Below are positions 43,278 to 51,497 of a DNA stretch of 52,009 nucleotides, one piece after another. The position numbers were made by a program, and so were the translations under genes. The notes beneath the pieces are model-generated. The model was not told where the DNA came from. It saw only the letters and a list, made by a program, of their open reading frames with translations, and made no database searches. Origin of the DNA: Mycobacterium scrofulaceum (GTDB lineage: Bacteria > Actinomycetota > Actinomycetes > Mycobacteriales > Mycobacteriaceae); NCBI RefSeq assembly GCF_002086735.1, contig NZ_MVIJ01000042.1:1-52009 (forward strand), given 5' to 3'. Every line of letters begins with the position of its first letter. The first letter of the stretch is position 1.

Positions 43278-44438
43278 ATGACGATCTCCGACGTCCCCAC
43301 CCAGACGCTGCCGGCCGAAGGCGAGATCGGGCTGGTGCACATCGGCTCGCTGACCACCGAGAGCGGCGCGGTGATCGACGACGTCTGCATCGCCGTTCAG
43401 CGCTGGGGCGAGCTGTCGCCGACGCGCGACAACGTGGTGGTGGTGCTGCACGCGCTGACCGGTGACTCGCACATCACCGGGCCCGCCGGGCCCGGGCACC
43501 CGACCGCCGGCTGGTGGGACGGCGTGGCCGGGCCGGGCGCGCCGATCGACACCGGCCGCTGGTGCGCGGTGGCCACCAACGTGCTGGGCGGTTGCCGGGG
43601 GTCCACCGGGCCCAGCTCGCTGGCCCGCGACGGAAAGCCTTGGGGCTCACGGTTTCCGATGATCTCGGTGCGCGACCAGGTGGAGGCCGACATCGCCGCG
43701 CTGGCCGCTCTGGGCATCGACGAGGTGGCCGCGGTGGTCGGCGGATCGATGGGCGGCGCAAGGGCTTTGGAGTGGATGATCGGTCACCCCGACCGGGTGC
43801 GGGCGGGGCTGCTGCTGGCGGTCGGTGCGCGCGCGACCGCGGACCAGATCGGCACGCAGACCACGCAGATCGCGGCCATCAAGGCCGACCCGAACTGGCA
43901 GGGCGGCGACTACCACGGCACCGGCCGCACACCGGACACCGGCCTGACCCTCGCCCGCCGCTTCGCCCACCTGACCTATCGCGGCGAGGAGGAGCTCGAC
44001 ACCCGGTTCGGCAACGATTCCCAGGGCGGCGAGGATCCGGGCCCCCCATTCGGAGGCGGTCGCTACGCGGTGCAGAGCTACCTGGAACATCAGGGCGACA
44101 AGCTGCTGGCCCGCTTCGACGCGGGCAGCTACGTGACCCTGACCGAGGCGCTGAACAGCCACGACGTCGGCCGCGGCCGCGGCGGGGTGGGCAGGGCCCT
44201 CAGCGGTTGCCCGGTGCCCGCGGTGGTCGGCGGCATCACCTCCGACCGGCTCTACCCGCTCCGACTGCAGCAGGAGCTCGCCGAGCTGCTGCCGGGCTGC
44301 GACGGGCTGCAGGTTGTCGAGTCCATCTGCGGGCATGACGGCTTCCTGGTGGAAACCGACGCGGTCGGCAACCTGATCCGCCAGACGTTGGATCTGGCCG
44401 CCAAAGCGGGCGCGGCAGAAGGCACGTGCCGGCGGTGA
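43278..44438 (+). CDS. metA: Homoserine O-acetyltransferase (MetX type)
   Basis: This 386-residue alpha/beta-hydrolase-fold enzyme acetylates homoserine with acetyl-CoA, the first committed step to methionine. The nucleophile elbow is GGSMGG (Ser157), and the catalytic His lies in CGHDGFLVE near the C-terminus with the Asp shortly before it. A mobile lid domain follows residue ~185. It directly follows metC and supplies its substrate, so both would be under the SAM-IV leader. It corresponds to Rv3341. Confidence 0.95.
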   Translation: MTISDVPTQTLPAEGEIGLVHIGSLTTESGAVIDDVCIAVQRWGELSPTRDNVVVVLHALTGDSHITGPAGPGHPTAGWWDGVAGPGAPIDTGRWCAVATNVLGGCRGSTGPSSLARDGKPWGSRFPMISVRDQVEADIAALAALGIDEVAAVVGGSMGGARALEWMIGHPDRVRAGLLLAVGARATADQIGTQTTQIAAIKADPNWQGGDYHGTGRTPDTGLTLARRFAHLTYRGEEELDTRFGNDSQGGEDPGPPFGGGRYAVQSYLEHQGDKLLARFDAGSYVTLTEALNSHDVGRGRGGVGRALSGCPVPAVVGGITSDRLYPLRLQQELAELLPGCDGLQVVESICGHDGFLVETDAVGNLIRQTLDLAAKAGAAEGTCRR

Positions 44439-45169
44439 CCCGCTCTCGCCACGACCGCTCCCTGTCGTTCGGTTCGGCGGCGGCAGCCTACGAACGGGGC
44501 CGTCCGTCCTATCCGCCGGAGGCCATCGACTGGCTGTTGCCCCGCGGCGCGCGCCAGGTGCTGGACCTGGGCGCGGGGACCGGCAAGCTGACCACCCGGC
44601 TGGTGGAACGCGGGCTGGACGTGGTGGCCGTCGACCCGATTCCCGACATGCTGGAGGTGTTGCGCACCTCGCTGCCGGAAACCCGGGCGCTGCTGGGCAC
44701 GGCGGAAGAGATCCCGCTGCCGGACAACAGCGTCGACGTGGTGCTGGTCGCGCAGGCGTGGCATTGGGTGGATGCCGAGCGCGCCATTCCCGAGGTGGCC
44801 CGGGTGCTGCGCCCGGGCGGCCGGCTGGGCCTGGTGTGGAACACCCGCGACGAGCGGTTGGGCTGGGTGCGGGAGTTGGGCGAGATCATCGGCTCCGACG
44901 GCGACCGGGGCCGCTTCGACGTCGACCTGTCGGCGTCGTTCACCGAGCCGGAGCGCCACCAGGTGGAGTGGACGAATTACCTTACGCCGCAAGCCCTGAT
45001 CGACCTGGTCGCATCGCGCAGCTACTGCATCACCTCGCCGACCGAGGTCCGCACCAGGACGCTGGATCAGGTGCGCGAACTGCTGGCCACCCATCCGGCG
45101 CTGTCGAATTCCGCCGGCCTCGCGCTGCCCTACGTCACCGTCTGCATCCGGGCGGCGCTCGCCGAGTAG
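44426..45169 (+). CDS. SAM-dependent methyltransferase (Rv3342-like)
   Basis: This 247-residue class I methyltransferase has motif I VLDLGAGTGKLT (about 39-50), the acidic residue after strand 2 in VVAVDPIPDML, and the strand-4 segment VDVVLVAQAWHWVD. The target is unknown. The GTG at 44426 overlaps metA by 13 nt, so it is co-translated with the methionine genes and would share their SAM-responsive control. It is convergent with the 13E12 gene, 6 bp apart. Confidence 0.88.
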   Translation: MPAVTRSRHDRSLSFGSAAAAYERGRPSYPPEAIDWLLPRGARQVLDLGAGTGKLTTRLVERGLDVVAVDPIPDMLEVLRTSLPETRALLGTAEEIPLPDNSVDVVLVAQAWHWVDAERAIPEVARVLRPGGRLGLVWNTRDERLGWVRELGEIIGSDGDRGRFDVDLSASFTEPERHQVEWTNYLTPQALIDLVASRSYCITSPTEVRTRTLDQVRELLATHPALSNSAGLALPYVTVCIRAALAE

Positions 45170-45175
45170 CGAACG

Positions 45176-46555
45176 CTACGGTTCGTCGTCGCTGTCGTCG
45201 CGGTCGTCCTCGTTTCGGAGCAGTTTCTCGGGGTGGTGGAAGGTGTTGGTGCGGGGCTGGCCCCGATCCAAGCGCGGGGGTGGGATCCATTCGGTGTCGT
45301 GTTGGGTGTTTTTCCGGGTGGTCCAGCCGTCGGGTGTGAGCAGGCGGTGATGGGGTCCGCAGGCGAAGGTGAGGTTGTCGATGTCGGTGCGCCGGCATTG
45401 GGTCCAGTCGGTGACGTGGTGGACCTCGGAGTAGTAGCCGGGCACGGTGCAGCCCGGCGCCGAGCATCCCCTGTCCTTCGCGTAGAGCACGATTCGCTGG
45501 CCGGGGGAGGCGAGTCGTTTGGTGTGGTACAGGGCCAAGGGTTTGCCTTTGTCGAAGATCGCCAGATAGTGACGCGCGTGGCGGCTCAGGCGGATCACGT
45601 CGCTCATCGGCAGGATGGTGCCGCCGCCGGTCAGCCCACGCCCGGCGGCGGCTTCGAGCTCGGCCAGGGTGGTGGTGACGATGATGGAGGCCGGTAAGCC
45701 GTTGTGTTGGCCCAGTTTTCCCGAGGCCAGCAGGGCGCGGTTGGCCGCCAGCAGCGCGTCGTGGTTGCGCTGTGGCGCCGAGCGGGCGTCACGGTCGATC
45801 GCCTCTTGGCTGGGTGCCCCGTCGACGCAGGGGGTGTCGTCGAGCGGGTTGCACATACCCGGCGCCGCCAACTTCGCCAGCACCGCCTCGATGGTGGCGC
45901 GCAGTTCGGGGCTGACAGTGCCGCGTAGTTCGGACATGCCGTCGGGGCCTTGCTTGCCCAGCGTGAGCCCGCGGCGCCGGGCGCGGTCGTCGTCGGTGTA
46001 GGTGCCGTCGGGGTTGAGGCAGTCGGCGATATGCTCGGCGAGCTCGGCCAGCTGTTCGGGGCGATACTGCGTCCCGTGCGTGGCCAGGTCAGCCTCGACC
46101 GCTTGGCGGGTGGCGCAGTCCACCCAGCCGGGCAGCCGGTGAAAGAACCGCCGGATCACCGCCACTTGCCCGGTGCCCAGCCTGCCGGCGCGTTGGGCGG
46201 CCGCGGTCGCGGGCAGCAGCGGCTCCAGCGGTTCACCGGTCAACCCACGCCGCGGACCCAGATCAGCCGCCTCCTTCACGCGCCGGGAGGCTTCGGCGCG
46301 GCTGATCAACGTGGTCTCGGCGATCGCGTGCGCCAGCGTGCCGCCGAGCTCTTCGGGGGTGGCCTGGCGGGCCAGGGAATTGACCACCGGATGCTCGATA
46401 GCCGGCAGTTGGCGGCGGACCTGCTCGGAACGCTGCAGCATCGCCAGCTGCTGCCCAACCGTCATCGCGTCCACCGGCAACGCGCGGGCACGCGCCATGA
46501 CCGCATCAAGGTCGTCGAACACCGCCTCGACCTCGGGATGACCACTGGGACTCAT
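45176..46555 (-). CDS. 13E12-repeat-family protein with HNH endonuclease domain
   Basis: This 459-residue protein has the DUF222 helical domain (about 10-300) and a C-terminal HNH domain: CSAPGCTVPG, the HH pair in SEVHHVTDWTQ, and the Asn and final His in DNLTFACGPHHRLL. This is the REP13E12 family, multicopy in mycobacteria; phage phiRv1 integrates into such copies in M. tuberculosis. It appears full length and undisrupted. The biological role is unknown. It stands where M. tuberculosis, as I recall, carries a large PPE/PE_PGRS locus between Rv3342 and Rv3351c. Confidence 0.9.
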   Translation of the reverse strand: MSPSGHPEVEAVFDDLDAVMARARALPVDAMTVGQQLAMLQRSEQVRRQLPAIEHPVVNSLARQATPEELGGTLAHAIAETTLISRAEASRRVKEAADLGPRRGLTGEPLEPLLPATAAAQRAGRLGTGQVAVIRRFFHRLPGWVDCATRQAVEADLATHGTQYRPEQLAELAEHIADCLNPDGTYTDDDRARRRGLTLGKQGPDGMSELRGTVSPELRATIEAVLAKLAAPGMCNPLDDTPCVDGAPSQEAIDRDARSAPQRNHDALLAANRALLASGKLGQHNGLPASIIVTTTLAELEAAAGRGLTGGGTILPMSDVIRLSRHARHYLAIFDKGKPLALYHTKRLASPGQRIVLYAKDRGCSAPGCTVPGYYSEVHHVTDWTQCRRTDIDNLTFACGPHHRLLTPDGWTTRKNTQHDTEWIPPPRLDRGQPRTNTFHHPEKLLRNEDDRDDSDDEP

Positions 46556-46645
46556 ACCGCCAAACTAGCCACCCCCACCGACAAAAACGCCCCCAGAAAT
46601 CACCACAGATTCACACTCGCGCAAAACGTTTCGCAAAAAACCCAG

Positions 46646-48112
46646 CTAGAAATTCAGCCCCGAGAACATCACCCGATTCGGGTCGTACTTCTGCCGCACG
46701 GTCGTCAGCCGCGACAGGTTCGAGCCGAAGTAGCGCGCCGGAGCGCCGTTGGCCTCCAGGTAGTTCACGTATCCGCCCACCGAAATCTGTTGCACCGCTT
46801 GGTGCGCGGAGCTCAGCCAGGTGTTCGCGGCGCTGACCTGGCTGCTGGAGGGTTCGACGTACCACTGCAGAACGGCCGCCTGATTGCGCCACGGGAACGC
46901 GGTGTCGCCCGCTGCCACGTCGGCGACAGCGCCACCGAGCGGGTCCACCAGGACCGACGCCTGTCCGGCGCCCGACGGCCACTGGCCGATCGCGGTGGCA
47001 ATGGCATGCGCCGCAGCCGAATCCACCGGACCGATGACGTCGGAGCCGGCCACGAATGCGCGCGCCGGTGGCGTCGAGCTACCGCCCGCCAGGAACATCA
47101 CCAGATCCGACCGGCTCATGGTCTTGTTCGATACCGAACTGGGTGCCACCCCGACCGCCGACTTGATCGCGTCGGCCACTCCCGACCCCGAGCCTGCGGG
47201 GCAGGTGGCCAGCACATGACAATTCGGCGCGGAGCCGACCATGAGATCGACGATGCCCCAGGTGTTTCGGTCCGCGGCGCTCAGCCAAGACTGCCAGCCG
47301 ACCAGCACCTGCGTGGCCGACGCGGGCGGGAAGTCCAGGCGCACCACATCGCTGGATGCCGTGGCGAAGGTGGAGAACGTCATCGACGTCGTCACGCCGA
47401 AATTGCCTCCGCCACCGCCGCGGAGCGCCCAGAACAGATCCGGGTTGTCGTTCGCGGAGGCGGTCACCACGTCGCCGCTGGGCAGAACCACGGTGGCCGA
47501 CTGCAACGCGTCACAGGTCAGGCCGGCGTGCCGGGCGTCGGGTCCTATCCCGCCGCCCAGCGCGAGTCCGGCGACGCCGACCGTCGGGCAGGTGCCGCTG
47601 GGTATCGCCCGGCCGGCGCCGGTCAGGGCCTGATGAATTGCATACAGGGTGGTCGCCGGCGTGACGGTGACCGTGTTGCCGTCGAAGTTGGCGCCACCGG
47701 GAAGCCCGCGCAGGTCCAGCACCAGGGTGCCGTTGGCACTGGAGGCGCCGACGTAGGAATGACCGCCACCGCGCGGGGCGACCTTGAGGTTGTTGGCCGC
47801 CGCGAAAGCGACCACCTTCTGCACATCCGCCTGCGACGAAACCGTCACCACCGCGGCGGGACTGGAGTTGTCGTAGAACGAGTTGAAAACCTTTTTGCTG
47901 GTGGTGAATTGAGTGGCGTTGGTCGGCAGCACGACGGTGCCGCCGATGGAAGACGCCAGCCCGTCCCAGCCGGCGGCGGCGTCCGCGGCCGCCCGCGCGG
48001 TACCCAAAACTGCGCCGGTGGCCAACATCCCGACGGCGCCCCGAAGGAATGTCTGGCGCGAGATGCCCCTTGGCAGGGCGGGGTCCAGCGGACGGCTGCG
48101 ATTCGTCGTCAT
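46646..48112 (-). CDS. Exported BBE-type FAD-linked oxidase
   Basis: This 488-residue oxidoreductase has a p-cresol-methylhydroxylase-type FAD domain and a C-terminal berberine-bridge (BBE) segment (NYLEANG to YDPNRVMFSGLNF). Both covalent flavin ligands appear present: His118 in RGGGHSYVG and Cys175 in GTCPTVGVAG. The N-terminus resembles a Tat signal, but the motif reads SRQTFLRG, with RQ in place of RR, followed by a hydrophobic stretch to ARA. It probably oxidises a sugar or alcohol outside the membrane. Short M. tuberculosis genes at this place (Rv3352c, Rv3353c) may be remnants of it. Confidence 0.85.
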   Translation of the reverse strand: MTTNRSRPLDPALPRGISRQTFLRGAVGMLATGAVLGTARAAADAAAGWDGLASSIGGTVVLPTNATQFTTSKKVFNSFYDNSSPAAVVTVSSQADVQKVVAFAAANNLKVAPRGGGHSYVGASSANGTLVLDLRGLPGGANFDGNTVTVTPATTLYAIHQALTGAGRAIPSGTCPTVGVAGLALGGGIGPDARHAGLTCDALQSATVVLPSGDVVTASANDNPDLFWALRGGGGGNFGVTTSMTFSTFATASSDVVRLDFPPASATQVLVGWQSWLSAADRNTWGIVDLMVGSAPNCHVLATCPAGSGSGVADAIKSAVGVAPSSVSNKTMSRSDLVMFLAGGSSTPPARAFVAGSDVIGPVDSAAAHAIATAIGQWPSGAGQASVLVDPLGGAVADVAAGDTAFPWRNQAAVLQWYVEPSSSQVSAANTWLSSAHQAVQQISVGGYVNYLEANGAPARYFGSNLSRLTTVRQKYDPNRVMFSGLNF

Positions 48113-48359
48113 GTGCGGAGATTCTCAAACATTTCTCACGCAAAAACCCGGCGACGGCGCCCGTGTCAGGTCACAGTGTGGCTTCGATCCGCGCGGCGGG
48201 CGACCGCCCAATAATCGACGCCGCGGCCGCGACGAAATCACAAAACGCTTATTGTGCGAACATTTATCCCTCCGTGTCGCAAACGTGACAGTGATAGCTC
48301 AGAGTTCGTAACGTGATTCGAGTGCCTCCGGCGCACTCCACGACCGAGGGGGAGGCCGC
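48113..48359. promoter_or_regulatory. Divergent intergenic region with a 16-bp palindrome
   Basis: This 247-bp gap separates the BBE oxidase from the DUF732 gene. It holds TGTCGC (48275-48280), AAAC, GTGACA (48285-48290), an imperfect palindrome, and a second AACGTGA copy at 48310-48316. I see no ORF or RNA gene. The palindrome may be an operator for the DUF732 gene. Confidence 0.35.
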
Positions 48360-48875
48360 ATGAAGGCATGGGGACGAACGCACCGCTGGATCTGGCTGTT
48401 TCGGACCCAGCCGCTGACCGTTCGTCTGCTGGCCGCGGCCGCCGGGCTGCTGACCGCGGCATCTGCGCTGGCCGCGCCCGCCGGGGCAGACAACCCCGAC
48501 GACAACTTCATCGACGCGCTCAACCACGCCGGCATCGACTTCGGCGAACCCGGAAACGCGATGTCGGTGGGCCAGTCCATCTGCCCGATGCTCGCAGAGC
48601 CGGGCGGCAACTTCGCCGCGGCCGCGTCCAGCGTCTCCGGGCGGGGCATGTCGCCCATGATGGCCCGCATGTTCACCACCATCGCGATCCAGACTTACTG
48701 CCCGGAGCAGATGGCCAACCTGGCCAGTGGCAACCTGTCGGGCGCGGTGCCGCAACTGCCCGGAATGGCCGGGCAGATCCCCGGCATGGGCGGGCAAATC
48801 CCCGGCCAGATCCCCGGCGTGGGCGGCCAGATCCCCGGCATGGCCGGGCAGATCCCCGCGGTGCCGGGTATCTAA
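48360..48875 (+). CDS. Secreted DUF732 protein with C-terminal QIPG repeats (Rv3354-like)
   Basis: This 171-residue exported protein has a signal peptide (hydrophobic about 20-43, ending PAGAD). The DUF732 core (about 46-122) has two conserved cysteines, Cys75 and Cys114, likely disulfide-bonded. The tail (about 133-167) repeats GQIPG-type units five times. The ATG is preceded by GGGGGAGG. The function is unknown; many mycobacteria secrete families of DUF732 proteins. It convergently overlaps the next gene by 4 bp. Confidence 0.87.
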   Translation: MKAWGRTHRWIWLFRTQPLTVRLLAAAAGLLTAASALAAPAGADNPDDNFIDALNHAGIDFGEPGNAMSVGQSICPMLAEPGGNFAAAASSVSGRGMSPMMARMFTTIAIQTYCPEQMANLASGNLSGAVPQLPGMAGQIPGMGGQIPGQIPGVGGQIPGMAGQIPAVPGI

Positions 48876-49153
48876 CCGGTGCCCAGCGGGTCGATGGTCC
48901 ACGCGATGTAGACCATCGCGGTCGCGACCGCGGCCGTGGTGACGAAGTCGATCCCCTTGCTGCGCACCGCCAAAAGACCCGATCGATCGTCGGACAGCAC
49001 CAGCCGCAGTGCGGCCGCCAGGCCGACGCCGATGCCGATCAGCAGCGAGCCGCGGCGCCAGAAGTTGGCCCCGACCAGCGCGAGCGCCGTGGCGAAGGTC
49101 AGGCCCACCAGCAAGATCGGCCACTGGGCCCTGACGACGGACCGCGCGCTCAT
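48872..49153 (-). CDS. DUF3017-type small membrane protein (Rv3355c-like)
   Basis: This 93-residue protein has three predicted membrane helices (WPILLVGLTFATALALVGA, SLLIGIGVGLAAALRLVL, and FVTTAAVATAMVYIAWTI). The ATG at 49153 overlaps the folD stop as ATGA, so it is translated together with folD, as in M. tuberculosis. The function is unknown. Confidence 0.85.
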   Translation of the reverse strand: MSARSVVRAQWPILLVGLTFATALALVGANFWRRGSLLIGIGVGLAAALRLVLSDDRSGLLAVRSKGIDFVTTAAVATAMVYIAWTIDPLGTG

Positions 49154-49995
49154 CCCCGCTCGGCCAGCTCGACCACGTTGCTCAGCAGGAACGCCCGGGT
49201 CAACGGACCGACACCACCCGGATTCGGCGACACATGCCCGGCCACCTCCCACACGTCGGGATGCACGTCGCCGACCAGGCCGTCGTCGGTCCGGCTGACG
49301 CCCACGTCGACGACCGCGGCGCCGGGACGCACCATGTCGGCGGTCAGCATGTGCGGCACCCCGACGGCAGCCACGATGATGTCCGCCTGCCTGGTGTGCG
49401 CGGCCAGATCGCGGGTTCCGGTGTGGCACAACGTCACCGTGGCGTTCTCGGAACGACGGGTCAGCAGCAGCCCCAGCGGGCGGCCGACCGTCACACCGCG
49501 GCCGATGATGACCACGTGGGCCCCGGCGATCTCGACGTCGTAGCGCCGCAGCAGGTGCACGATGCCACGCGCGGTGCACGGCAGCGGCGCCGGAACGCCG
49601 AGCACCAGCCGGCCCAGGTTCGTCGGGTGCAGCCCGTCGGCGTCCTTGTTCGGGTCGACGCGCTCGAGCGCCGCGTTCTCGTCCAGATGCCTGGGCAGCG
49701 GCAACTGCACGATGTAGCCGGTGCATTCGGGGTTGGCGTTCAGCTCGTCGATGGTGTCCTGCAGCGTCGCGGTGCCGATGTCGGCGGGCAGGTCGCGGCG
49801 AATCGACGTGATGCCGACCTTGGCGCAGTCCGCGTGCTTGCCGCGGACGTAGGCCTGCGACCCCGGGTCGTCGCCGACCAGGATGGTGCCCAGCCCGGGC
49901 GTGCGGCCCGACGCGGTCAGCGCGGCGACCCGTTGCTTGAGGTCGACGAAGATCTCGTCGCGGGTGGCCTTGCCGTCCAGTGTGATTGCGCCCAC
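49150..49995 (-). CDS. folD: Methylenetetrahydrofolate dehydrogenase/cyclohydrolase
   Basis: This 281-residue bifunctional one-carbon enzyme interconverts 5,10-methylene-, methenyl- and 10-formyl-tetrahydrofolate with NADP. Signatures are GSQAYVRGKHADCAKVGI with the catalytic Lys in the YVRGKH segment, QLPLPRHLDE, DADGLHPTNLG, and VVIIGRGVTVGRPLGLLL for NADP binding. GTG 49995 is chosen because it gives the M. tuberculosis N-terminus and length (Rv3356c); the frame stays open upstream to 50067. Confidence 0.95.
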   Translation of the reverse strand: MGAITLDGKATRDEIFVDLKQRVAALTASGRTPGLGTILVGDDPGSQAYVRGKHADCAKVGITSIRRDLPADIGTATLQDTIDELNANPECTGYIVQLPLPRHLDENAALERVDPNKDADGLHPTNLGRLVLGVPAPLPCTARGIVHLLRRYDVEIAGAHVVIIGRGVTVGRPLGLLLTRRSENATVTLCHTGTRDLAAHTRQADIIVAAVGVPHMLTADMVRPGAAVVDVGVSRTDDGLVGDVHPDVWEVAGHVSPNPGGVGPLTRAFLLSNVVELAERG

Positions 49996-50099
49996 GCCTG
50001 ACAGTCTGGCACGACGGGCGTGTCTGGCGACGACGGCGGCCCACCCCGCGGGCACATCGCGAGACATAATCCAGTGCGAACGTCATCGGCGAGTCGTCC

Positions 50100-50165
50100 C
50101 CACTGGTTATGTGTCGCGGAGCGGGAAGCCGGCCACTGGTTATGTGGTGCGGAGCGGGAAGGCGG
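50100..50165. repeat. Two tandem 33-bp repeats
   Basis: Units 50100-50132 and 50133-50165 are identical at 30 of 33 positions. Shared blocks are CCACTGGTTATGTG and GCGGAGCGGGAAG. They lie between the folD start and the reductase promoter, where M. tuberculosis has the relJK toxin-antitoxin pair as I recall. Confidence 0.85.
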
Positions 50166-50189
50166 CTTCGCCGCGCTTGCGATCGCGAT

Positions 50190-50195
50190 TAGGCT
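50190..50195 (+). promoter_or_regulatory. -10 element of the flavin reductase gene, leaderless
   Basis: TAGGCT with 6 nt to the ATG at 50202. Transcription should start on the start codon. Confidence 0.65.
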
Positions 50196-50201
50196 CCCGA
50201 T

Positions 50202-51419
50202 ATGCCTACCCCTCCGGACGTGTTCAGCCCGGCCAAGCTCGGCCCGATCACGCTGCGCAACCGCACCATCAAATCGGCGACCTTCGAGGCCCGCACGCCC
50301 GACACCCTGGTGACCGACGACCTGATCGAATACCACCGGCTGCCCGCGGCGGGCGGTGTCGGCATGACGACGGTTGCCTACTGCGCCGTCTCCCCCGGCG
50401 GCCGCACCGAGGGCAACGGGATCTGGATGCGCCCGGAGGCGGTGCCGGGGTTCCGCCGGCTGACCGACGCGATTCACGCCGAGGGCGCGGCGGTCAGCGC
50501 GCAGATCGGCCACGCCGGCCCGGTCGCCAACGCCAAATCCAACAAGGCCAGGGCGCTGGCGCCGGTGCGGTTCTTCAACCCGATCGGGATGCGCTTCGCC
50601 AAGAAGGCGACCCGCGACGACATCAACGACGTCATCGAGGGGCACGCCAACGCGGCGCGCCTGGCCATCGAAGCCGGCTTTGACGCGGTCGAAATCCACT
50701 TGGGCCACAACTACTTGGCCAGCTCGTTCCTGTCCCCGCTGATCAACCGTCGCGACGACGAGTTCGGCGGGTCGCTTGAGAACCGGGCGAAGGTGGCGCG
50801 CGGCATGGTAATGGCCGTGCGCCGCGCGGTGGAAAAGGAGGGCACGCCGATCGCGGTGACCGCCAAGCTCAACATGTCCGACGGCGTGCGCGGCGGCATC
50901 AGCACCGAGGAATCGCTCACCACCGCGAAGTGGCTACAGGACGACGGCGGCCTGGACGCGATCGAACTCACCGCGGGCAGCTCGCTGGTCAACCCGATGT
51001 ATCTGTTCCACGGCGACGCGCCGCTCAAGGAGTTCGCCGCGGCGTTCAAGCCGCCGCTGAGTTGGGGCATGCGGATGACGGGCAAGAAGTTCCTGCGCGA
51101 GTACCCCTACCGCGAGGCCTATCTGTTGCGCCACGCCAAGCTGTTCCGCGCCGAGCTGACCATGCCGCTGATCCTGCTCGGCGGCATCACCAACCGCGAC
51201 ACGATGGACTTGGCGATGGCCGAGGGCTTCCAGTTCGTCGCGATGGGCCGGGCGCTGCTGGCCGAGCCGGACCTGATCAACCGGATCGCCGCCGACGGAG
51301 CCGCGCACAGCGTGCGCTCGGCGTGCACCCACTGCAACAAGTGCATGGCCACCATCTACACGCGAACGCGCTGCGTGGTCACCGGCGCCCCGGATGTTTT
51401 GGCGGGCAATCGAAGTTAG
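50202..51419 (+). CDS. Old-yellow-enzyme-family NADH:flavin oxidoreductase (Rv3359-like)
   Basis: This 405-residue TIM-barrel FMN enzyme shows VFSPAKLGPITLRNRTIKSA at the start, QIGHAGPVAN, DAVEIHLGHNYLASSFLSP with the active-site His/Asn pair, and RDDEFGGSLENRA. The C-terminal CTHCNKC with a later Cys resembles the [4Fe-4S] motif of the 2,4-dienoyl-CoA reductase/TMADH branch, though the second NAD domain of those proteins is missing. The substrate is unknown; reduction of an enone or enoate is likely. Confidence 0.88.
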   Translation: MPTPPDVFSPAKLGPITLRNRTIKSATFEARTPDTLVTDDLIEYHRLPAAGGVGMTTVAYCAVSPGGRTEGNGIWMRPEAVPGFRRLTDAIHAEGAAVSAQIGHAGPVANAKSNKARALAPVRFFNPIGMRFAKKATRDDINDVIEGHANAARLAIEAGFDAVEIHLGHNYLASSFLSPLINRRDDEFGGSLENRAKVARGMVMAVRRAVEKEGTPIAVTAKLNMSDGVRGGISTEESLTTAKWLQDDGGLDAIELTAGSSLVNPMYLFHGDAPLKEFAAAFKPPLSWGMRMTGKKFLREYPYREAYLLRHAKLFRAELTMPLILLGGITNRDTMDLAMAEGFQFVAMGRALLAEPDLINRIAADGAAHSVRSACTHCNKCMATIYTRTRCVVTGAPDVLAGNRS

Positions 51420-51484
51420 CGCGCCGGCGGTGATCGCCCCGCTAACGCACATTTGGGCCTCAGGTTGGCCTTTGGTCCACGAGT

Positions 51485-51490
51485 TACAGT
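51485..51490 (+). promoter_or_regulatory. -10 element of the FHA gene
   Basis: TACAGT, 7 nt before the ATG at 51498, consistent with a leaderless transcript. Confidence 0.5.
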
Positions 51491-51497
51491 TGGTTCG

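Noticed and set aside
45176..46555. Prophage attachment site in the 13E12 gene
   Set aside because: The gene is uninterrupted and I cannot identify a phiRv1-type core with confidence.
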